Positions 1 to 9,562 of a DNA stretch of 64,000 bases are shown piece after piece. Both the position numbers and the translations under genes were made by a program. The first letter of the stretch is position 1; each line of letters starts with the position of its first letter. Below the pieces are notes generated by a model. It made no database searches and was not told the DNA's origin. It saw only the letters and a list, made by a program, of their open reading frames with translations. The stretch is from Channa striata (taxonomy: Eukaryota; Chordata; Actinopteri; Anabantiformes; Channidae), in contig CM065175.1 of the NCBI GenBank assembly GCA_033026295.1, positions 20,036,837-20,100,836 on the forward strand, in the 5' to 3' direction.

Positions 1-869
1 TTTTACTGGTGAGGTGAATATGGTTTATGAGGAAAGTAAACAAGGGACATAGTGCTTCTCCAGCAACCAAATGAGCATGTGTGTGTCATTTGTCTCCAGG
101 GGGAATTGGGCCTTTCGTGTTTTCACTTTAAGCTTGTTGTTGTTGTTGAGGTCACAGTTTCTCTAGAGTTCAACCCAGTTTGGAAAAAAAAAAACTTGTC
201 ATGTCACTGCTTAGCTTAGCAGTTTCTGGCGTGATATGTAATACCAAATAAGCAAACATTTTACGCTTCGTTTGATGCAAATTTTTATGTTTTAGCTAGA
301 GGAGTGACAGAGACTCAAGAGCTTGAGATTGTTTACTTCACGCAAGCTTCTATAGCTAAGACGGAGATTTTCATTTTCAGTCATAAAGTCTCATTTTGAC
401 ACAGAGCCTATTATACCACTGCTAACAATTAATTTAAATAACACAAATATAATCTTGAACAAACATTTGTCAGATTATGTGTTGGCTATTTAATTAATAG
501 GGTAAGTCATCAAAAAACACATATTACCATTGTTTGTTTGTTTGTTTGTGTGCTAATACACTTTTCAAACAGATTAATTTGTTTGGTTTTACAATATATT
601 GCACAAAGAAAGTCTGGAAGATTCCCTATCTGTCCTTGTTTTATTGCGTAAACTAAAGGTTTTCTGTGTTTCAATGACTTGGCACTTATAGGTGGAAAAT
701 TCTAAAGCAATTTGACAAACTACAACTTTAAAACAAATTAATAAAACAGCCGGTGTCTAGGGATCAGAAAATAGACCCTGCTCACAGCGAGTCCGGATGG
801 GCGGATGGATACAAGCCAGAGCGAATCGGTTTGGTGGAAGTGAGGCGTTGTTCTGCAGAGTGTCCAGCA
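1..869. other. AT-rich flank upstream of taf12, no gene seen
   Basis: No exon, RNA gene or recognisable transposon could be supported here. The stretch is AT-rich and holds a short TTTG-type tetranucleotide run at about 531-549. The open frames at its right end are short, overlap each other on the minus strand and resemble no known protein. Confidence 0.5.
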
Positions 870-1055
870 GGTGGCACCGGAAACGCCACATGTTGCCATA
901 GGAAATAGATAGAAGCAAAGCGGAAGTGGGAAAATTTTTCTCGCTCTTTTCTTCCAGCTGTGCAGAAACAATCTGAAACATTTTTGTTGTATTTAACTCG
1001 CACATTGTCGTCACAACGGTGCGAAAACATGGATAGATAGTGTGCATTTAATTGG
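870..1055 (+). promoter_or_regulatory. taf12: Probable taf12 promoter and non-coding first exon
   Basis: The segment carries two ETS-type motifs, CCGGAA at 877-882 and CGGAAG at 921-926, which are common in TATA-less housekeeping promoters. A consensus splice donor (GTAAGT) begins at 1056, so a non-coding exon ending at 1055 is likely. Its intron would run to an acceptor at 2081-2084 (TTTGCAG), giving a second exon from 2085 that contains the taf12 start codon. The transcription start cannot be fixed from sequence alone. This is inference from motifs and from the missing upstream reading frame. Confidence 0.5.
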
Positions 1056-2191
1056 GTAAGTTGGCAATTAAACACGTGAATTCGAGCACATGAATCAGTG
1101 AGACCGGACTAGCCGCTAATGCTAGCCTGCCCGGCTAACGTAAAAGCTTGATAGTTGCTATTGTTTTTAGCACGTAACGCTAATGTTATGTTAGCTTAAT
1201 ATATAATGTTGGCGATTTCATAAAGCGACACAACCACAGAACAGCTACGTATGTGGTGTTTTTATCTTGGGAACATCAGGTATTTTGCTAAATCGGATGA
1301 TACTTACATAAGGTACCTCAGCGTTGTTCTGCGGCTCATTGCCTGCTAGCCCCGATTTGTAGCTCGTTTATTAGCATACATTCGATTTACAGAAGTAAGC
1401 ATTAGTCATTAACCTAGTATGTTTAAAAGTTAGTTAAGCCTCAATGTTTAGACAAACAAGTGAGTTTAAAAGATACAACCTTCTACATTTAGTTAATAAT
1501 TATTAATTTTAAAGATTACTTTACGGGTTTAACCAGGCGATTACAAAAATGTCCGCTGCAACATGAAAAAAAAATAAAGTTGATTGCCTTCTTTGTTTGG
1601 TTACGGTAAATAGAGTGAAAGGCTCGATCACGGGTTTATTTATCATGTTAAATCCAGTTTGTTAGAAGAGAGTCTGGTGATGCCCGCGATAACGTTCATT
1701 GATTTTCAGTAACCGACTGTTTTGCTTTTAAACATTACGTTTTCATTATTATTGTTCAGAGAAGATAATAGTTAACCATGTGCACCCAAGGAATGCTGAT
1801 ACAGCAAAAACTGGAGCCAGGTTTCTGCTTGTGTCTTGCAGCATCTGCTATGCACTTTCAAATTAAATGTTGTTTTCGAAACCTTTTGGAACCCATTTAC
1901 AAAGTGCTGAAAGGAGAAAGATTAAAACCACGCTGTAATTAAAGCCAGGAGGTAACATTAATATTATTGGTTGAAATAGAAAGCTAAGGTAGTTAAATGA
2001 AGTGTTTTTTAGGAGGCTTTTTTGAAACGATTCATTTTACTCTGCCAACTGTATTATTTTTCCACGTTTAACCCAGATTTGCAGTCTGGTACCTGTAAAA
2101 GTCATCCACATTTCTGGCCGGCTTGGACAGATAAAGGCGGTACCACCAGTTCAAACTTCAGAGGTCCATCACTTCTCCTGTGGCCACCAGT

Positions 2192-4177
2192 ATGGCTAAC
2201 AGCACCACAACAGCTATCAAGGTTATTGGGGCCCCTGGCCCTGCTGGCAGAAGTAGCCCTGAAGGATCTCAGGTCAGTCAATTTTATTCACCTAACAGAA
2301 TATTTGTACATATTCTCCATGAGCTTGCAGTCTGGAAAACTACAGGCACAGACACTATCTTCGTATAATTACATATGTTGAATATCGTCTTTGACTCATA
2401 GCAGCAATTTGGTCATAACTTAGATTGCACAGTGTTCTGCCAAACAGACAGCTTAGGTATAATCGTACATTTATCCCACATTCATTGTGACATTCACCTT
2501 TTACTAATTTCAAAAAACTATAATTACTTAGCATTAGAGCTAATGTGAGACTGTGTTATCATAATTTTTTATTTTTACTTGAATTCATTTATTTTTTATC
2601 ATCAAAATATAGTTTATAGAGAAATGTTGGGCATACAGTTTTTATTTTTTATTGCTGCTCTTCGGAGCCTACAGCACCCACACACCTGTGAGTATTAACG
2701 GATACATGTCATTTCTTTCTAGGTGCTCACTAAGAAAAAGCTGCAGGATCTGGTGAGAGAGATTGACCCAAATGAGCAGCTGGATGAAGATGTTGAGGAG
2801 GTCTGTGTTTGGTTTTAACTGCAGTTTCAAATTAACACTGTACTTTATAAACAGAGCAGTCTTAATTGGGATCTCTTTGCCAAGTTGCAATCACTTCCAT
2901 CTTGCATGCTGTTTTTGCTCTAAAGCATTTGTAGTTTGCTTCCACATCCATCATTTGGAAACATTATTCTATCTAAGGCCTGGCTGCATGATAAATGGTG
3001 TGAGTAGCTGAAAACATGAGGGAATTTTACATCTGTTGTAAAATGTTGTTTTCCTTTCCTAAACATGATTGATGGATTTTCGAAATGCCTGTGTCTTCTC
3101 AGATGTTGCTTCAAATTGCAGATGACTTTATAGAGAGCGTAGTGACAGCGGCCTGTCAACTGGCACGCCATCGCAAGTCCAACACCTTGGAGGTGAAGGA
3201 TGTTCAATTACATCTTGGTAAGTTTCTAGTGGATTTTTAAAAATAAAATTAAGGTTGCACCACATACTGTTTTTGCAATCTTTTAAGTCATACACAAAAT
3301 ATTAGCACAATATAATGATCCTGTAATTATTGGGTAGTAATTACTTGATGCTATTCATTCTTGGATCCAAATTCCGCCCATGAGGATATGTGTAAAATCA
3401 TTAATTTCATAATCCTAAGCCATATAGGATAATTACATTGAAGTATGTTTGTTTTCTAAAGTGCATTAAAAAGTAATAGTTGAAGAGAACACATTTGTTC
3501 CTTTGATTTTTATACACAACATCAGACAGAATATTAAAAGGAAGCTGTGGATTTCTCTGCTGTGGATAACATAGAAGTATGTTGCTCTCTCTGTAGCTTT
3601 TCCTGTGTTCATTTTAAAGCATAAATAGAATGTTACAAAACTTTGGATGGTCAACACTTTGTTAAAAGTTGCCGTGGCTTCTTTTTTAGCTCAACATTTG
3701 ACAACTTTTGGAAACAAGATGGAAATTAAATAGTCAGAGCGTGACACTTTGGTCATAGTCCTGATAGCAAATGTTCTTGTTCTAAAGTGTTTAATGTCTT
3801 TGAATGTGCTGAGAGGCCTGAATAGTTCATAAAGCTTCTGCATTGCTGAGATTGTGTAATGCTTTTCTCAGAGCGCCAGTGGAACATGTGGATTCCTGGT
3901 TATGGCTCAGATGAGATTCGGCCATTTAAGAAAGCTTGCACCACAGAGGCTCACAAACAGGTGAGTCATAAAGGAACTTGTTTCTGCTGGACGTGTCCAG
4001 ACGATGGTAGACATATTTGTGCAAAGATTGAGAAACACGACAGCTGTTGATTATTAATCTTGAATCCATCAATGTTATTGATTTGTATGTCCGATCAGCT
4101 TGGAGAGTCCAACGTTTTGTTTTTTTCTTTTTTTTTTCCAGAGAATGGCACTGATCCGAAAAACGACCAAAAAATAA
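2192..4177 (+). CDS. taf12: TAF12, TFIID and SAGA histone-fold subunit (spliced)
   Basis: TAF12 pairs through its histone fold with TAF4 in the general transcription factor TFIID and with ADA1 in the SAGA coactivator, in the nucleus. Coding exons are 2192-2272, 2723-2800, 3103-3217, 3872-3960 and 4142-4177; all junctions are GT-AG and in phase, giving 132 residues. The histone fold covers about residues 29-104, starting at LTKKKLQDLVREIDPNEQLD, and the conserved tail includes RQWNMWIPGYGSDEI and ends RMALIRKTTKK. The start at 2192 has A at -3 and G at +4, and an in-frame stop lies at 2132. The protein therefore matches the short vertebrate form (the 15-kDa type), which begins at the internal methionine of human TAF12. 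The longer N-terminal extension was not found in the exon. Identity is nearly certain; only the untranslated exons are uncertain. Confidence 0.97.
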
Positions 4178-4401
4178 CAAGACTTTACATGAATACTGTA
4201 CCTACTCTGTATTTCCTGTGTTGTTGTTGTTTGTTTGTTTTTCATTTTGGACAAATGGGAAAAAAGAGGGTTTGGGTGGGGACATCCTTTTTTTTGAATT
4301 AGTCTTTCATTGTCATGTCTCCATAACTTTTGAATGTTTTGCCAGCAGCATCACACAATAATGTCATTCTTATCTTGATTCTGTTTTGTTGCCATTAAGC
4401 T

Positions 4402-4494
4402 AATAAACCTGGCAGAATTGTTAATTGCATTTTTGTCTTTTTTGCCAATAAACATTTACTGGAATACTTCTGTTGATTTATGACCTTTAATAAA
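4402..4494 (+). terminator. taf12: taf12 polyadenylation signals
   Basis: Three AATAAA hexamers lie 225-317 bases after the taf12 stop, at 4402-4407, 4447-4452 and 4489-4494. The 3' untranslated region is therefore short, with one to three possible cleavage sites. The next gene, rab42, is convergent, so these signals separate the two transcripts. Confidence 0.6.
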
Positions 4495-5516
4495 GTAAAA
4501 CATTAAGACATGTTTTGTATTGCAGAATGTTAATTTTTCACCAAACATTGTTTTGGAATATGGCTTGTCCCTCTGGCTCTACATAATTTCAAAGAGCTGT
4601 ATTTAAATTCACTCGTAGTTTACAAATGATTCACTATTCATGCTGGCAAATTGTTCATATTGATGACTGAAACTCAGTAATGTTAGTAACCATTTCTGAA
4701 GAGGCAAAACATTTCCAAGACATTAACTTGCTATATGCTCAGTATGAACCTAGCAGACAAACTAATATACAGGCACAGCATGTGTCAGTGAATCTTTAAT
4801 CTGAGTGTCTTTCAGCAGAAAATCAGCATTTTAGTTGCAGGAAGAGAGGAGACTGATCTGGCCATAAAAACCTCTCAACAGTTTAAAAGAACAATATCCA
4901 AAGGCACCCCAGAGTTTTCATTTAATTAATTTCAACAGCAACAGTACCTGAAAACAATCAGTCCCTCGCAGAATGCTGTGCAATTACTGGTGATGTAACA
5001 AAGCCTTTTCCAGACAACTGGTAACACCCAAAAGATTCATTTACATAAGGGCCTGTCTTGAATCCTAAATAGGGAATTTACTAGTTTAAACTGGTAAGAA
5101 TTTTAGACAGGACCAACAATCACAAATTTAAATCCAGAATGGGTTCAGTAGAAAACAGCGGCGTTCAGCTTCTTTGATTAAAGTCCACTTGCATTCCTTT
5201 GATCCAAGTTCTGACTTTAGTGTTTTCAAAGATCAAGAGAAGCACTCTACCAGTAGATCTGTTCAAATCAGTAGTAAAGATGCAGTAGATAGAATTCAAT
5301 TTTGTCAAGATTACATCTTTGGGACCTGTTTGAATACATCAGTCATTTACGTTGTTAAGTGGGGGAAGACGTAACTTCACAAAGGTGCAAAAACTGCATT
5401 TAAGATAACTATGCTTCACAATGGTCCCATGCAGCAGTAAGATTCAACTCCCCCGGGCCCAGTTTTGTGTCTACAGCATGACAAGTGCATACGTGTGACC
5501 GCGTCCAATCCACAGC
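4495..5516. other. Tail-to-tail spacer between taf12 and rab42
   Basis: About 1 kb with no coding exon. The part nearest 5516 is presumably the rab42 3' untranslated region on the minus strand. No clear AATAAA was seen on that strand close to the stop codon; weaker ATTAAA-type hexamers occur near 4795 and 4925. The short plus-strand open frame at 5174-5374 has no recognisable homology. Confidence 0.5.
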
Positions 5517-7058
5517 CTAACCGCAGCACTTCTTGTTGTTCTTAGGGGCTGTGCTGGGCTGAGTCAGACTGGCTCTGTGTAACTGCAGCGCCTGTGGGGC
5601 CGCACACTTGACTCCATCCCATCCTTCTTGCAGCTCTATCTCTCCACTCAAAAGACCTTGGTAGACCCGTTGAGCGAGAAGCTCAAAGGCCTGTTTTACA
5701 TTCTGGCCTGTCTTGGCAGAGGCCTCCACGTAGGGCACCCCCAACTGTCCGGCCAGTTTCTCAGCCTCCTCTCGGCTCACCATTTTCTCCCCGTTAGCTT
5801 CCTGGTCACTTTTGTGGCCCACCAGGACGAACAGGACCTTATGTGGCTTCACATGTTCACACACTTCAGCATGCCAGCCCTTAATATGTTCGAAAGAGGA
5901 TCGACTGGTAATGTCAAACACCAACAGGCCTCCGACTGAGTTCCGGTAATAAGAGCGGGTCACTGATCTGATGAAAGGAAAAAACAAAGAAAAAAAGGAT
6001 ATTTATTTTTTTAAAAAACAGAACTACTCAAAAACAGAACTATGCGGTGCAGAGTTCATACATACTACTAACTTATTTCCTGTTCGAGTGAGCATGTCAT
6101 CAGCTGATACTCTGTGCTGTTTGAGTTGAGCTGTTACAGATATGCAGATTGACAAAGTCTGCCTCTTTGTAGGAAACAGATAACCACCGTCTTCACACCC
6201 GAATTATGAAACATTCAAAAGGCACGAAGGAAAGGCTTGCAAAGAATCCTCCCTGATGCCAGTTGGTAAAAACTTGCTTCTTCATTAGAATACTTCTTTA
6301 TGAAAACAAACCTGCCAGAGCTTTTAGCTGACTCGTGGGATTAGCAGGCTACTGATACCAGCGAGAGAAGGGGTAAACACAAGCAGGCGCAGTTTGCAAT
6401 TTGCTACAGTTCATTCAACTGGAGAACTGAAATAATGAATTTCGAGGCAGAGTGAAACATGTTACTCCTAGTTTGTTTTTCCATTAAATATGCTGAGCAA
6501 GGAGAATGCCTTTTCAAGGATCGGCATTAGCCGTTTGAAGCAGTACACATATTGCATCTTTATAAACACTGTACAGTGATCTTATGAGGGCGACAGGCTG
6601 CTTATATATTCGATTATAGCTCTGGTGTGAATGAAATGAGCATTGGTGGTTTATTTAAATAGAATTTGCATGAAAGCAGTAGTTTTGTTTTTCATGATAC
6701 ATTTGACCTTTTTTTCTCAAAAATGCGCCAAACTGGAAGTTCAGACCCGATACACGACGAGTCTAGTGTTTGAGAGGTGTTCAGCTACGGCCAAAGCAGA
6801 AGACGGACACCTTGTCCCAACTAGGGAAGTTCATTCTCACCTGAACCTCTCCTGTCCAGCGGTGTCCCAGAACTGGAGCTTGACACGAACTCCTGGCTCC
6901 ACCTCCAGGAAGTGAACGTAAAAGTCTACTCCCACAGTCTGGTTGATGGAGTCCAGGAACAAGTCCTCAGTGTAGCGCTTCAACAAGGAGGACTTGCCCA
7001 CTGTAGAGTCCCCCAGCATGATGATCCTGAACTGGTACTGCCACAAAGTCAGGTCCAT
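5517..7058 (-). CDS. rab42: Rab42-type small GTPase (two coding exons)
   Basis: This is a Rab-family GTPase, a membrane-anchored switch in vesicle traffic; the precise role of Rab42 is poorly known. On the minus strand the coding exons are 7058-6841 and 5967-5517, joined in phase at an arginine codon (residue 73), giving 222 residues. Seen motifs: P-loop GDSTVGKS (16-23), switch I threonine in TVGVDF (41), switch II WDTAGQE (64-70), base-binding HKSD (124-127, in place of the usual NKxD) and SAK (156-158). The C terminus ends CCG, a double cysteine suited to geranylgeranylation. The start has A at -3 and G at +4. The body resembles Rab39, but WHAEV near residue 104 and the position beside taf12 favour Rab42, because human RAB42 and TAF12 adjoin. 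The remaining alternative is a Rab39-like paralogue. Confidence 0.92.
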
Positions 7059-7720
7059 TTTTGCTAGTAGTAGGAAAGGAGGGAGAAAGAGAGGGTAAAC
7101 GGCTTTTAAGGATTGTAGGGAATTTCTGGAAAAAGAAATGTATAAAATTAGGTTGTTAAATGAAGTTAAAACTAAATTGCAAAGCAAGAAAAGGTGAGCT
7201 GCCCACAGAGTGCCATGAAAGAGAGGAAACCAGCAATCCCATACCAGCTTCCAAACAGTTGACTCCATATATCTGACGCTCCAAAAGTTGAGAAACAACC
7301 ACAGCAGCCACTCCTTACTAATCTCCCAACAAGTAGTGCAATCTGCTACCACGGTCATCCCACACTTCTGTGCATTTTTAGTTGACGCCCGACTTTCTTA
7401 GTCTCGTTCCTGTAGCAGCTCCTCAACCACGTTATGTTGAAAAGTTCCCCCCACAGGATAAATTCCAGTGACACTGCAGTTGAGCATGTGTGTGTAATTG
7501 TGCAGGGTTGTGAAGTTTTAACTTTGCCTGTTGATACTTGACAAAAGGAGGGGCAAGAGCATGAGGACATGGGGAGGGTTGTTGCAGCGAGGGCGGGACA
7601 GAGGGGGAGAAGTAGAAGGAAGTAGCAGCTAGGTTTCCCACCCTGGGAGAGCTTTTAGTTTTCTACTCGCACTTACTCATGACTACCTTTTTATAAATTT
7701 ATATATATATATATATAAAG
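7059..7720 (-). promoter_or_regulatory. rab42: rab42 5' flank, possible promoter
   Basis: The segment directly upstream of the rab42 start codon contains a GC-rich stretch around 7560-7610 with a GGGCGGG-type box, and an AT dinucleotide run at 7700-7717 preceded by a TATAAA-like string. A promoter in this area would suit the gene, but no transcription start or upstream splice site can be assigned. The minus-strand open frames here resemble no known protein. Confidence 0.35.
7700..7717. repeat. (TA)n microsatellite
   Basis: Pure TA/AT dinucleotide run in the rab42 upstream flank. Confidence 0.9.
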
Positions 7721-7918
7721 TGAAGGTGAGCAATGGCAATCATTTGTCCATACGATTTACAGCAGCTTTTATTTTCTTTTTGATGTAGTCTGTGATATGA
7801 ACGTCCCCGCCTGAAAAGGGAAGTCAGAAACAATCCAGCCTTACATCCCCTGGAAGACACTGGGAGAGGCTCAGGATGTAATCGGTCCGTCGGGGGTTTG
7901 CTGTTTTTACGTGTATTT

Positions 7919-8150
7919 CGGGCAGCATGGTGGTAGCGACTCAGGCCGCCGCCTCACGGCTAGAAAGTCCCCAATTCAAATCCACCTGCCACCTGTATGG
8001 AGTTTGCATATTCTCCCTGTAAGCCCGGGGGTTTCCTCCCAGTCCACAGTCTCTGTGATGGACTCTGCCCCTTCCCCAATGACATCTGGATCAGGTCCAA
8101 CCCCCAACACCCCTGAACAGGAGTGTTTGAGATAACGGATGGACGATTGA
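7919..8150 (+). repeat. SINE-like interspersed repeat, copy 1 (plus orientation)
   Basis: The head reads like a tRNA-derived promoter: GGTGGTAGCGACTCAGGCCG with a B-box-like AATTCAAATCC, followed by the phrases TGGAGTTTGCATATTCTCCC and GGGTTTCCTCCCA, and a tail GATGGACTC...GATAACGGATGGACG. I recognise these as parts of a very common teleost interspersed repeat. The copy is diverged and lacks part of the middle. Related copies in the window lie at 26449-26702 and 55905-56012, both reversed. Confidence 0.75.
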
Positions 8151-9562
8151 CTGCACATATTCCTATAAGCATCAAACATAGGTGCCTGGTTTTAAGGCAC
8201 AATCTCTCGTTCAAATATAAAATTTAGATGTAATTTAAAAACACACACTTTGGCCAAAGAGGTTACTCCAGATTGACTGAGAGTTTAATGATAGCCATCA
8301 AAATAATCAGTAATAAGCCAAAGGTTTTTAGATGCTGGTTAAGTTTTATTTGCATCAAACTGGCTTTAGACCTTCTTTAAATAAATGACAGAAACATAAG
8401 ACAGGCAGTTATGGTGTAAACTGCTCAAAAGAGCTGCAGAAAAAATGCCACCAATAAACATCAATGTTTACAGTGTATGTAAAAGTTGTGTGGTTATCTA
8501 CGCATGACTTTGCTGTCACTGATGAAAAGCAGAACTTATTATGATTCATGACTTAACTAGAGTAAAGGGCCAGGCTGTCATGACAATGCATTTATTTATT
8601 AGAAATGAAGATATCGTATTATACATGAACTACACACATAAAAATAACGCATGCATTTTATACATTTGGGTCTCAGTGAATAACGGAGGTATTAGCAGCA
8701 AATATCAGTCCGACAGGTTGACTTATGAATTGGTGTCAGTTAATTTGTCAACACTCGAAGCGAAAATGTAACTTAGAAGCTTGATGCTTATCATCTACAA
8801 TTCACTGGAACACGTTTGGGGATCATATTTATGTTTCAGTTTTATGACCTTTGTTTTCATAGACCAAGCTTTCATTTTTAGAAAGTGCTGTTGACTATGG
8901 TTCATTTGAAGCCGGCCAGATTCTCATAACTATGCATTCGTACATTTTATTTTTTAGACATTCTGGATCAGACAATGAGTTCAAAACCTTGTTTGTTGTC
9001 TCAGATATAAGAGTTATGCAACCAGAGTTAATAAGATTATGTTTAAGGGCTAAAAAAGCCCTGATTAAATCTGAATAAAACTCATGTTTGTCACTTTTCA
9101 TACATCTTACTATTTTAGGCTGCAGGATATCTTCCCCAAACAGGAAACCTGATTGCACAGAGCCTGACCCTGAGTTATAAACAATTACTTAGAAAACACT
9201 GTCCATCTCCTAAATTTCTTGCCCAATTATACTGACAGTTATGTCTCCTTAATTTTTCATCCTGACCCACCTTTTCCCTACAGGTCTTCAGTAGTGTCCA
9301 CATCTTTTCTTAGAGTTGTCCCATAAACCTTTTGTTCTAGTTTTGCTTAATAAAGCAGCTTTAAAGCTCCAGAAACAACAGCAAACCATCTCTTTCCTTG
9401 TATAGAATCGATGAAGCTATATTAACTTTAGAGTAAAAATTATTAACATGTTCAAATTAACAACCAAGCAGAGAATAAAAACAGTTTAGCTCATATTTTG
9501 GTCAGTTCAGGATGGGCCAGAATTTTTTTCTGGGCCATGTGGGGCACAAACAAAAACTACAC
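8151..9562. other. Gap between the repeat and the ctps1 stop, including the ctps1 3' untranslated region
   Basis: No coding exon is supported. The part next to 9562 is presumably the ctps1 3' untranslated region on the minus strand; a minus-strand AATAAA lies at 8946-8951, which would give a tail of roughly 600 bases. The remainder is AT-rich without recognisable repeats. Confidence 0.5.
8946..8951 (-). terminator. ctps1: Candidate ctps1 polyadenylation signal
   Basis: AATAAA on the minus strand, about 610 bases after the ctps1 stop codon. It is the nearest exact hexamer I noticed downstream of the gene. Further ones at about 8345 and 8590 are possible alternatives. Confidence 0.35.
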
